Under the pieces are notes generated by a model, which ran no database searches, was not told where the DNA came from, and worked only from the letters and a program-made list of their open reading frames with translations. The translations under genes were made by a program, and so were the position numbers. A stretch of DNA of 7,200 nt, from assembly GCA_025964635.1 (NCBI GenBank), contig JAOPYP010000461.1, forward strand, positions 1-7,200, read 5' to 3'. This stretch comes from Actinomycetes bacterium (GTDB lineage: Bacteria; Actinomycetota; Actinomycetes; Streptosporangiales; Streptosporangiaceae). This document shows, piece by piece, positions 1-5,773 of the stretch; within the stretch, counting starts at the first letter, position 1, and each line of letters begins with the position of its first letter.

Positions 1-688
1 GCTCCAGGGCCACGGCCGGCTGGCCTGGCCCGGCCGTCCGGCCCGCGCCGCGTCCGGCTCGCCGCGGCTGACCGGGCTCGGCGTGCTGGCCCTGTGCTGC
101 CTGATCGCCGAGGGCGCGGCGGCGAACTGGAGCGGGGTCTATCTCCGGGACAACCTGGGGGCCCCGCCCGGGTACGCGGCCGCCGGATTCGCCGGCTTCT
201 CCCTGGCCATGGCCGCGGGGCGGATGGCGGGTGACCGCCTGGCCGCCCGCTACGGCCCGGTCGGCCTGATCCGCGGGTGCGGCCTGCTGGCGTCGGCCGG
301 CCTGGCCGCCGCGCTGTTCAGCCGCAGCCCCGCCGGCGCGGTCATCGGGTTCGCGGCCTGCGGGGGCGGGCTGTCCTGCATGATCCCGCAGTTCCTCTCG
401 GCCGCGGGGCACGCCGATCCGGAGCACCCGGGCCGCGGCATCGCCCGGGTCGCCGGCCTCGGCTACCTCGGCCTGGTCGGCGGCCCGGCGCTGATCGGCG
501 GCTGCGCGAGCGTGGCCGGCCTGCCGGCCGCGCTGTGCATCCCGGTCGCGCTCGGGCTGTGCGTGGCGTACTTCGCGGCCATCGTGGAGCCGGGCCAGGC
601 CCCGCAGGAGCCGCGCGTTCCCGTCCTCGGCCCGGCCGGGGTCAGCGGAACGGATCCTGCCCGACCGGCCGGATCACGATCTCGCTGA
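1..688 (+). CDS. MFS transporter, C-terminal half (partial, 5' end outside window)
   Basis: The reading frame is open from base 2 to the TGA at 686-688, giving 229 codons, and the true start lies upstream of the window. The protein is very rich in Ala, Gly and Leu and shows about six hydrophobic segments, as expected for the second half of a 12-helix major facilitator. Between the second and third visible helices is GRMAGDRLAARYGP (about bases 220-262), which matches the MFS loop motif G-x-L/M-x-D-R-x-G. The stretch EGAAANWSGVYLRD just before it resembles the YbjJ/fucose-permease-like branch, so a small-molecule exporter or sugar-type permease in the cytoplasmic membrane is likely; the substrate cannot be read. 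The tail is a hydrophilic Pro/Arg-rich extension of about 30 residues, whose last codons lie antisense to the end of the convergent dehydrogenase gene (47-bp overlap). Family assignment is firm, subfamily tentative. Confidence 0.85.
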   Translation, partial: LQGHGRLAWPGRPARAASGSPRLTGLGVLALCCLIAEGAAANWSGVYLRDNLGAPPGYAAAGFAGFSLAMAAGRMAGDRLAARYGPVGLIRGCGLLASAGLAAALFSRSPAGAVIGFAACGGGLSCMIPQFLSAAGHADPEHPGRGIARVAGLGYLGLVGGPALIGGCASVAGLPAALCIPVALGLCVAYFAAIVEPGQAPQEPRVPVLGPAGVSGTDPARPAGSRSR

Positions 689-1349
689 CATCCACCCCGG
701 CGGGCTGGACCACCGCGTACATCACCGCGGCGGCGATGTCGGCGGGGGCCAGCTTCGGGTCATCCTCCCGTCCCGGGCCGGCTGGCCCGGCGTCGGTCAG
801 CCCGGGCTGGATCAGGGTGACCCTGACCCCGGTGCCCACGCACTCGGCGCGGATGCTCGCGGCCAGCGCGCTCACCGCCCACTTGGTGGCCGAGTACAGG
901 CTCCCGGGCCGGGTCACGCGGCCGGCCACCGACCCGGTGAGCAGCAGGTGCCCGCCCGAACGGGCCAGCGCCGGCAGCACCGCGCGGGCCGTCAGCGCGG
1001 GGCCGAGCACGTTCGCTGCCACCAGCCCGTGCCACTCGGCGGGGGGCAGGCCACCGCGGCCCAGGAACGAGGTAGGCGCCGACGAGCCCGCGTTGGCGAA
1101 GACCACGTCGAGCCGGCCCAGCGTGCCGAGCACCTCGCGGACCAGGGCGAGCAGCTGTTCCCAGTCGGACACGTCGCAGCCCACCGGCAGCGCCCGCGGC
1201 GGACCGCCGAGTTCCGCGGCCAGGTCCCGCAGCGGGCCTGGCCGGCGGCCGGCGAGCGCCACCTGGTACCCGGCCCGGGCCGCGGCCCGGGCGGTGGCCG
1301 CGCCAATGCCACCCGACGCCCCGGTGATCAGGAAGACTGGATCCGGCAC
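642..1349 (-). CDS. Short-chain dehydrogenase/reductase (SDR, classical type)
   Basis: This 235-residue protein has the normal length of a classical SDR: a single Rossmann domain that oxidises or reduces an alcohol/ketone with NAD(P). Visible motifs in order are the cofactor loop TGASGGIG (9-16), an acidic CD after the third strand (59-60), NAG (86-88), Asn113, catalytic Ser140, the Y152-x-x-x-K156 pair in YSATK, and PG (182-183) after strand six. All catalytic residues are present, so it should be active. Arg35-Arg36 after the second strand would favour NADP(H), an inference. The GTG at 1347-1349 is the only upstream start possible, because an in-frame TAG lies four codons before it. There is no Shine-Dalgarno sequence, but a promoter sits so close that a leaderless transcript is likely. 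The 3' end overlaps the convergent MFS gene by 47 bp. The substrate is unknown. Confidence 0.93.
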   Translation of the reverse strand: MPDPVFLITGASGGIGAATARAAARAGYQVALAGRRPGPLRDLAAELGGPPRALPVGCDVSDWEQLLALVREVLGTLGRLDVVFANAGSSAPTSFLGRGGLPPAEWHGLVAANVLGPALTARAVLPALARSGGHLLLTGSVAGRVTRPGSLYSATKWAVSALAASIRAECVGTGVRVTLIQPGLTDAGPAGPGREDDPKLAPADIAAAVMYAVVQPAGVDVSEIVIRPVGQDPFR

Positions 1350-1355
1350 CGGGCC

Positions 1356-1385
1356 AGGCTAAGGCCTGGACTGCGGATCGTCAGC
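1356..1385 (-). promoter_or_regulatory. Probable leaderless promoter of the SDR gene
   Basis: On the minus strand a GCTGAC box (1385-1380, similar to TTGAC) is followed after 18 bp by TAGCCT (1361-1356, TANNNT type). Only six bases separate this -10 box from the GTG start at 1349. Transcription would therefore begin at or next to the start codon, which fits the lack of a ribosome binding site. Leaderless transcripts are common in actinobacteria. Not confirmed by transcript data. Confidence 0.42.
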
Positions 1386-1459
1386 CTGCTGTGGACCGGC
1401 CAAGATCCACGGGACAGGCCTTCGGGCCGCCCTGCGGACGGCGGACGCGCAGTTTCCCG

Positions 1460-1465
1460 TACGGT
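1460..1465 (+). promoter_or_regulatory. Possible -10 box of the DUF2630 gene (leaderless)
   Basis: TACGGT (TANNNT type) ends seven bases before the ATG at 1473. I see no good -35 box at the expected distance. The spacing suggests a leaderless start, though GGTGGGA at 1463-1469 could also act as a very close, weak ribosome binding site. Confidence 0.3.
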
Positions 1466-1472
1466 GGGACTC

Positions 1473-1718
1473 ATGGATGACAAGGAGATCCTGGGCCACA
1501 TCGACGAGCTGATCCAGACCGAGCACGAGCTCCGGGCTCAGGTCGCCGAGGGCAAGCTGCCCAGCAATGAGGAGCAGGCGCAGCTCCGGTCGGTGGAGGA
1601 GTCCCTCGACCAGTGCTGGGACCTGCTCCGCCAGCGCCGGGCCCGCCGCGAGTTCGACGAGGACCCGGGCGAAACTGCCACCCGCCCGGCTTCCGAGGTC
1701 GAGGGCTACCTGCAGTAA
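1473..1718 (+). CDS. DUF2630 family small protein
   Basis: An 81-residue, acidic, mainly helical protein starting MDDKEILGHIDELI and ending EVEGYLQ. The start motif, the central E-Q-CWDLLRQRRARRE segment (about residues 46-60) and the closing VEGYLQ are the hallmarks of DUF2630, a short actinobacterial family of unknown function. The conserved heptad-like spacing of Leu/Ile and the many Glu/Arg residues suggest a two-helix hairpin or coiled coil that may form dimers; that is inference. No signal peptide or membrane segment is seen, so it should be cytoplasmic. The same frame is open far upstream, but that part is antisense to the SDR gene; the ATG at 1473 matches the family's normal start and length. 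It is divergent from the SDR gene and followed by a hairpin. The length is complete and the reading frame intact. Confidence 0.9.
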   Translation: MDDKEILGHIDELIQTEHELRAQVAEGKLPSNEEQAQLRSVEESLDQCWDLLRQRRARREFDEDPGETATRPASEVEGYLQ

Positions 1719-1733
1719 CCGCCCTGGGGTCTG

Positions 1734-1761
1734 CTGAGCCCGGCCCGGCGGCCGCGCTCAG
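1734..1761 (+). terminator. Hairpin terminator candidate after the DUF2630 gene
   Basis: CTGAGC (1734-1739) pairs with GCTCAG (1756-1761), and inside it CGGCC (1741-1745) pairs with GGCCG (1750-1754) around a CGGC loop, with one C/C mismatch between the two stems. It begins 15 bp after the TAA. No T-run follows, which is usual for GC-rich actinomycete terminators. It separates DUF2630 from the FAH-gltX unit. A TAGGCT box at 1762-1767, just behind it, could be the -10 of the next operon, but I see no convincing -35. Confidence 0.5.
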
Positions 1762-1813
1762 TAGGCTCTCAAGAGCCCGGCAACGAGCCTGGGCCGAGGG
1801 CAGGACTCTCATC

Positions 1814-1820
1814 GGAGAGG
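1814..1820 (+). promoter_or_regulatory. Ribosome binding site fixing the GTG start of the FAH-family gene
   Basis: GGAGAGG lies seven bases upstream of the GTG at 1828 and is the clearest Shine-Dalgarno sequence in the window. It settles the start of the FAH-family gene. Confidence 0.75.
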
Positions 1821-1827
1821 TTGAGCG

Positions 1828-2658
1828 GTGCGCATCGCGAGATTTGCCAAGGGCGGCGAGGTCGCATACGGGGTTGTCGGGGAAGCGCAGGCGGACGGGG
1901 CCGGTGCGGCCCGCCCCGTGGCCGGGGTGGCGGGACTCAGCGTCATCGCCGAGCTGCGCGGGCATCCGTTTAGCCCCGGCAAGGGGGGCGTCCAGTTCAC
2001 CGGGGCGACGTTCCCCCTGGATGACGTGCGGTTGCTGGCCCCGGTGCTGCCGAGCAAGGTGGTGGCGGTAGGCCGCAACTACGCCGATCACGCCCGGGAG
2101 ATGGGTGGTGAGCCTCCCGCGGAGCCGGTCCTGTTCCTCAAGCCGTCCACCGCGGTCGTGGGGCACGGGGATCAGATCGCCTACCCGGTCAAGCTGACCC
2201 AGCGGGTGGACTACGAGGGTGAGCTCGCGGTGATCATCGGGAGGCTCTGCCGGGAGGTTCCCGCGGCCCAGGCCGCTGAGGTCATTTTCGGCTACACCTG
2301 CGCCAACGACGTGACCGCCCGTGACCTGCAGGCCCGGGACGGCCAGTGGACCCGGGCCAAGGGCTTCGACACGTTCTGCCCGCTGGGCCCCTGGATCGAG
2401 ACCGATGCCGACCCCGCCGACCTCCAGCTCACCACCGAGGTGAACGGTGAAGTCCGCCAGCAGGCGCGCACGTCGCAGCTGCTGTATGACGTGCCCGCGC
2501 TGGTCGAGTACGTCAGCACCGTGATGACCCTGCTGCCCGGTGACGTGCTGCTGACCGGGACCCCGGCGGGCGTCGGGTCCCTCGAGGAGGGAGACGAAGT
2601 GTCCGTGACGATCGAGAATGTCGGGTCGCTGCGCAACACGGTGGTGAACCGTGACTGA
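1828..2658 (+). CDS. Fumarylacetoacetate hydrolase (FAH) family protein
   Basis: This 276-residue enzyme belongs to the FAH / 2-hydroxyhepta-2,4-diene-1,7-dioate isomerase family, whose members hydrolyse, decarboxylate or isomerise 2-oxo acids with a bound divalent metal. A short variable N-terminal region (1-75) is followed by the catalytic beta-roll. Family marks are VGRNYADHA (81-89), LKP (104-106), VDYEGELAVIIG (127-138), GYTCANDVTARDLQ (155-168), KGFDTFCPLGPW (178-189), LLTGTPAGVG (241-250) and ENVGSLRN (263-270). The expected metal ligands Glu130, Glu132 and Asp161 are all present. A member of this family just upstream of gltX is a conserved actinobacterial pairing, for example Rv2993c-Rv2992c in M. 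tuberculosis. Its stop overlaps the gltX start by 8 bp, so the two are very likely co-transcribed and translationally coupled. The physiological substrate is not evident; oxaloacetate or acylpyruvate are possible. Confidence 0.94.
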   Translation: MRIARFAKGGEVAYGVVGEAQADGAGAARPVAGVAGLSVIAELRGHPFSPGKGGVQFTGATFPLDDVRLLAPVLPSKVVAVGRNYADHAREMGGEPPAEPVLFLKPSTAVVGHGDQIAYPVKLTQRVDYEGELAVIIGRLCREVPAAQAAEVIFGYTCANDVTARDLQARDGQWTRAKGFDTFCPLGPWIETDADPADLQLTTEVNGEVRQQARTSQLLYDVPALVEYVSTVMTLLPGDVLLTGTPAGVGSLEEGDEVSVTIENVGSLRNTVVNRD

Positions 2659-4162
2659 GCACGCCCCGCCTGCCGATGACCAGCCCGCGGGCGGGGTGCG
2701 GGTCCGCTTCGCCCCCTCGCCCAGTGGTGACCTGCACGTGGGCAACATCCGGACCGCGCTGTACGACTGGGCCTTCGCCCGGCACACCGGCGGGACCTTC
2801 GTGCTGCGCATCGAGGACACCGACCGGAGCCGGGTCACCACCGAGTACATCGCCTCCGCGCTGGACACGCTGCGCTGGCTCGGCCTGGAGTGGGACGAGG
2901 GGCCGGAGGTCGGCGGCCCGTACGGCCCGTACCTCCAGAGCGAGCGGATGGACATCTACCGGGAGTGGGTGCAGCGGCTGCTCGCCGACGGCCACGCCTA
3001 CTACTGCTACTGCACCACCGAGGAACTGGCTGCCCGCCGGGAGGCGGCGCGCGCGGGGGGCGGCCCCAGCGGCTACGACGGGCACTGCCGGGTGCTCACC
3101 GCCGAGCAGGTCAGGGCCTACCAGGCCGAGGGCCGCATGCCGGTGGTGCGGTTCCGGATGCCCGAAGGGTCCACCACGTTCACCGACCTGGTCCGCGGCG
3201 AGGTCACCTTCGACCACCAGCACGTGCCGGACTTCGTGCTGGCCCGGGCGGACAGCTCACCCCTGTACACGCTGGCCGTCGCGGTGGACGACGTGCTCAT
3301 GAAGATCACCCACGTGGTGCGCGGTGAGGACCTGCTGTCCTCCACCCCCCGCCAGATCGCCGTGTACCGGGCCATGGGCGTGCCTGAGGAGCGGTTCCCG
3401 GTCTTCGCGCACCTGCCCTACGTCCTCGGCAAGGACGGGCAGCGGCTCTCCAAGCGGAACGGGGTCGTGTCGGCCAACTGGTACCGGCAGGAGGGCTTCC
3501 TGCCCGAGGCGATCGACAACTACCTGGCTCTGCTGGGCTGGTCCCCCGGGGACAACCGGGAGGAGTTCACGCTGGAGGAGATGGCCGCCGAGTTCGACCT
3601 GGCCCGGGTGAACAAGAACGCGGCCCAGTTCGACGTGCGCAAGCTCGAGTCGATCAACGGGGACAAGATCCGTGCGCTGGACCCCGCTGATTTCGTCTCG
3701 CGGATCATCCCGTTCCTGCAGCGGGCTCATGTGATCGGTGACCCGCCCAGCGACGCGGAGGTCGCCCTGGTCACCGCGGCCGCCCCGCTGATCCAGACCC
3801 GGATCAGCCGGCTCACCGAGGCGGTGGGCATGCTCGTGTTCCTGTTCGCCGGCGCGGGCTTCGAGGTGGACGCGCAGGATGCGGCCAAGGTCCTCACCCC
3901 GGACGCGGCGCCGGTCCTGCGCGCGGCCGAGGCCGCGCTCGCGGAGGCGGAGCCGTGGACGGCCGAGGTCATCGAGGCGGCTCTGTTCGCGGCCCTGGTC
4001 GAGCCGGCCGGGCTCGGGCTCAAGCCGCGGGTGGCGTTCGCGCCGGTGCGGGTGGCGGTGACCGGGCACCGGGTCTCCCCGCCGCTGTACCAGTCGATCG
4101 AGCTGCTGGGCCGGGAGCGGACGCTGGCCCGGCTGGCCGAGGCGGCCAAGGCGGCCGGCTGA
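2651..4162 (+). CDS. gltX: Glutamyl-tRNA synthetase (GluRS)
   Basis: This 503-residue class I synthetase attaches glutamate to tRNA(Glu). In actinobacteria without GlnRS it also charges tRNA(Gln), which GatCAB then amidates. Visible parts are the HIGH-type signature PSPSGDLHVGN (22-32), RIEDTDR (53-59) in the Rossmann fold, CYC (119-121) with HC (145-146) as a zinc-binding insertion, RGEDLLSSTPRQ (224-235), the KMSKS-type loop RLSKRNG (265-271), and a helical anticodon-binding domain from about 330 ending in the family's RVSPPLYQSIELLGRER region (474-490). The GTG at 2651 gives an N-terminal lead of about 15 residues before the core. The alternate-frame overlap with the FAH gene (8 bp) implies coupled translation, as no strong ribosome site is present. 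tRNA-Gln and tRNA-Glu lie downstream on the same strand. The KMSKS loop reads RLSKRNG; I recall KLSKRDP in Mycobacterium and Streptomyces. Confidence 0.97.
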   Translation: MTEHAPPADDQPAGGVRVRFAPSPSGDLHVGNIRTALYDWAFARHTGGTFVLRIEDTDRSRVTTEYIASALDTLRWLGLEWDEGPEVGGPYGPYLQSERMDIYREWVQRLLADGHAYYCYCTTEELAARREAARAGGGPSGYDGHCRVLTAEQVRAYQAEGRMPVVRFRMPEGSTTFTDLVRGEVTFDHQHVPDFVLARADSSPLYTLAVAVDDVLMKITHVVRGEDLLSSTPRQIAVYRAMGVPEERFPVFAHLPYVLGKDGQRLSKRNGVVSANWYRQEGFLPEAIDNYLALLGWSPGDNREEFTLEEMAAEFDLARVNKNAAQFDVRKLESINGDKIRALDPADFVSRIIPFLQRAHVIGDPPSDAEVALVTAAAPLIQTRISRLTEAVGMLVFLFAGAGFEVDAQDAAKVLTPDAAPVLRAAEAALAEAEPWTAEVIEAALFAALVEPAGLGLKPRVAFAPVRVAVTGHRVSPPLYQSIELLGRERTLARLAEAAKAAG

Positions 4163-4217
4163 CCGGCCCCGGTCCCCGCCGGTGTCCTGGAACCCGCTCG
4201 GTGAGGCATCGCTCTAA

Positions 4218-4819
4218 GCCGGTATAGAGAACGAAAACCGTCGGGCCCGGGCCCTGTCCGACGGCCCGGCCGGAGCGTTCGGCCTGATCATCGGCGGGCC
4301 CGCCCGCACGCTCGGCGTAGAGCCGTTCTTCACGCAGCTCGTGCTGGGCATCCAGGATGAGTTGTCTCGGGACCGCACCCCGCTGCTGTTCACTATGGCC
4401 GAGGACCAGGACGCCGAGATCGCCATGTACCGCTCGTGGTGGGCTCAGCGGCGGGTGGACGGCGTCTTTCTGGTCGACCTCCTCGTCGACGACCGGCGGG
4501 TGGCGGTCCTGGAGGAACTCACGATTCCGCGCGGTCACGCGGGCCATGGGGGTGGACGCGGTGCTGATGGAGGGGGACTACACGGGCGAGAACGGCCATC
4601 GTGGCCTGGGACGACTCCGTGTTCTGCCAGGTCGTCCACCCGCCACTGACTGCGCTGGCCTGGGACGCGGCTGCCTATGGCGCCCACGCCGCGCGGGTCC
4701 TGGCCCAGGTTGCGGGCGGGACCGAGGCGGGCAGCTACCAGCCGCCCGCACCGGTGTTCACTGTCCGCGGCAGCACGGGCTCGCCCCGGCGCGCCGCCGC
4801 CCGGGCCGACGCTCCCTGA
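4218..4819 (+). pseudogene. Decayed LacI-family transcriptional regulator
   Basis: Three pieces of one LacI-type regulator lie in order but in three frames. Piece 1 (about 4218-4533) starts at the hinge helix (ENRRARALSDGPAGAFGLII), goes on through TLGVEPFFTQLVLGIQDEL and ends near VAVLEELTIP; it covers the first part of the ligand-binding core. Piece 2 (about 4540-4596) reads RAMGVDAVLMEGDYTGENG. Piece 3 (about 4592-4819) holds IVAWDDSVFCQVVHPPLTAL and the usual ending PVFTVRGSTG. The DNA-binding helix-turn-helix is missing: a TAA stands at 4215-4217 and gltX ends only 55 bp upstream. From family length I infer that roughly 60 and 30-40 residues are lost at the two frame junctions. Codon use in the pieces is still normal, so decay looks recent. 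No start codon or promoter is apparent. An intact homologue would be a sugar-responsive repressor. Confidence 0.85.
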
Positions 4820-4894
4820 CCCAGGATTTCAGCCCTGCGGTCCCGGAGGGAATCGGGCGGCGGAAGGATTTCGCGGGAGGGGGGTGGGTTCGGC

Positions 4895-4900
4895 TACACT
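4895..4900 (+). promoter_or_regulatory. Probable -10 box for tRNA-Gln
   Basis: TACACT (inside GGCTACACT) is a good TANNNT -10 box. It lies 37 bp before the tRNA, giving a leader of roughly 30 bases. The -35 region (about 4871-4877) is G-rich without a clear TTGAC match, so the promoter may be weak or use an activator. Confidence 0.42.
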
Positions 4901-4937
4901 GCACTGGCGCGGGTGAGCGTGGCTCCGCCCGGCGCAA

Positions 4938-5009
4938 TGGGGTATGGGGTAATTGGCAGCCCGACGGGTTCTGGCCCCGTTAGTCTAGGTTCGAGTCCTG
5001 GTACCCCAG
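4938..5009 (+). tRNA. tRNA-Gln (anticodon CUG)
   Basis: A complete cloverleaf of 72 bases. The acceptor TGGGGTA (4938-4944) pairs with TACCCCA (5002-5008), giving a U1-A72 end as in bacterial tRNA(Gln), and G5009 is the discriminator. The anticodon stem is ACGGG/CCCGT (4964-4968, 4976-4980) with loop TTCTGGC and anticodon CTG at 4971-4973. The T stem is CTAGG/CCTGG around TTCGAGT, with one G-U pair. The D arm contains GGTAATTGGCAG. No CCA is encoded: the discriminator is followed by CAG. It reads CAG codons, the dominant Gln codon in this GC-rich genome. It lies on the gltX strand, 775 bp after that gene, with a decayed regulator in between. Confidence 0.96.
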
Positions 5010-5016
5010 CAGGGTG

Positions 5017-5060
5017 ATAACCGGCAGGCCTCCTCAATCAGGGAGGGCCCTGCCGGTTAT
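5017..5060. terminator. Strong hairpin terminator after tRNA-Gln, probably bidirectional
   Basis: ATAACCGGCAGG (5017-5028) pairs perfectly with CCTGCCGGTTAT (5049-5060), and CCTCC (5029-5033) continues with GGAGG (5042-5046) after a two-base bulge; the loop is about 8 bases. Downstream on the plus strand comes a modest T-rich TCGTTTC; in the minus direction the A-T pairs at the stem base play the same part. It stands 7 bp past tRNA-Gln and 15 bp from the stop of the convergent cupin gene, so it probably ends both transcripts. Confidence 0.82.
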
Positions 5061-5075
5061 TCGTTTCTGGCGCGT

Positions 5076-5513
5076 TCAGCGCAACTCGAAATCGGCAAAG
5101 TCGAAGCCCGGTACGACCAGGCAGGCGACCAGGGACCAGGAAGCCGCCGGCCCGGCCCAGGTCACGGGAGTGGCGGACTGCCACGCCCCCGCCGGAACCA
5201 GGACCTGGGGCTCGTCCCCGGCCGCTGGGTCGGGCCCGACGTGCCGGGTCTCGTCGCCGATCCGGAGCTCCATAGGTGCGCCGCCCTGCCAGAGCCATAG
5301 CTCATCACCCCGGACCCGGTGCCAGGCGGACTTCCGGCCGGCCGGGAGCAGGTAGAGGATGGCCGTGGCCAGCGCCCGTTCACCCGGCCACCCGGCCGGG
5401 ACCGTGTGAAGTCCCGAGCGGTAGGTCTCCCGGAAGTACCCGCCCTCCGGGTGAGGGGCCAGCCGCCAGCGCTCTACGGCCGTCGCGACGTCCATCTCGC
5501 GGCTTGCGTCCAT
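5076..5513 (-). CDS. Cupin-domain protein of the DUF985 family
   Basis: From the ATG at 5511-5513 the protein has 145 residues, the normal length of DUF985 single-domain cupins. Family marks are HPEGGYFRETYRS (21-33), LYLLPAGRKSAWHRVRGDELW (53-73) that forms the first cupin motif, EPQVLVPAGAWQSA (101-114), and the closing VVPGFDFADFELR (133-145). The fold is a beta-barrel; the conserved His/Asp/Glu residues line its pocket. The function of the family is not settled: relatives have been annotated as sugar epimerase-like or metal-binding proteins. The frame is open upstream to 5738, but that part is Pro/Arg-rich, lies over a large hairpin and lacks family similarity, so I exclude it. MDV at 5495 is a second possible start. 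No strong ribosome site is seen. The gene converges on tRNA-Gln. Confidence 0.88.
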   Translation of the reverse strand: MDASREMDVATAVERWRLAPHPEGGYFRETYRSGLHTVPAGWPGERALATAILYLLPAGRKSAWHRVRGDELWLWQGGAPMELRIGDETRHVGPDPAAGDEPQVLVPAGAWQSATPVTWAGPAASWSLVACLVVPGFDFADFELR

Positions 5514-5660
5514 GCCCTGCCCAACGCCAGGCCGGGCCCGGGCGTGCCAGGCCGGGGTCACGGGACCTGATGGGCGGGGGGCGGGGAGGGCCTGACGGCT
5601 AGGGCCTGGCGGGCTGAGGGCCCGGGCGACGATGCCGCGTGGCGGCTGCGACCGTATGAA

Positions 5661-5715
5661 GGCACGGAAACGGCCCGGCACCAGGGGGGGAGAGATGCCG
5701 GGCCGCGTCCGTGCC
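5661..5715 (-). terminator. Large hairpin, probable terminator of the GlsB-type gene
   Basis: GGCACGGA (5661-5668) pairs with TCCGTGCC (5708-5715), and CGGCCCGGCA (5671-5680) pairs with TGCCGGGCCG (5696-5705), separated by a 2x2 internal loop. The terminal loop is 15 bases and contains a run of seven G on the plus strand (seven C on the minus strand). It lies 59 bp past the stop of the minus-strand membrane gene and is followed, in that direction, by TTCATAC. A terminator is the simplest reading; a structured RNA element is possible. Confidence 0.6.
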
Positions 5716-5733
5716 TGTGGCGGTACTAGCCCA

Positions 5734-5760
5734 GTCACGGGCCAAGCCCGTCACGGGCCA
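5734..5760. repeat. Tandem 11-bp direct repeat with internal hairpin
   Basis: GTCACGGGCCA occurs at 5734-5744 and again at 5750-5760, a period of 16 bp. Overlapping them, ACGGGC (5737-5742) pairs with GCCCGT (5746-5751) around CAA. It sits 14 bp past the stop of the GlsB-type gene, so it may add to transcription end or mRNA protection. GTCACGGGCC is seen once more at 6531-6540. Confidence 0.5.
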
Positions 5761-5773
5761 GCGGGTGGTGTGA

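Larger units (their letters stand above)
5514..5773. other. Intergenic region between cupin and GlsB-type genes
   Basis: No gene is supported in these 260 bp. The region holds a large imperfect hairpin, a pair of 11-bp direct repeats and a G-rich stretch (about 5571-5588, mostly G). The cupin promoter should lie near 5520-5600, but I find no convincing -10/-35 pair. Confidence 0.5.

Noticed and set aside
277..1362. Long plus-strand frame (361 codons) across the MFS and SDR genes
   Set aside because: It lies out of frame with the MFS gene and antisense to the SDR gene, is extremely Arg/Pro/Gly-rich, and lacks any domain; both overlapped genes carry clear family motifs.
1471..2955. Long minus-strand frame (494 codons) opposite DUF2630, FAH and gltX
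   Set aside because: Antisense shadow of three well-supported genes; low-complexity composition and no motif.
3257..4069. Minus-strand frame (270 codons) opposite gltX
   Set aside because: Made of Arg/Gly/His-rich repeats that follow from the codon structure of gltX on the other strand.
5514..5738. N-terminal extension of the DUF985 cupin to 5738
   Set aside because: Pro/Arg-rich with no family similarity, overlies a large hairpin, and would make the protein about 75 residues longer than its family.
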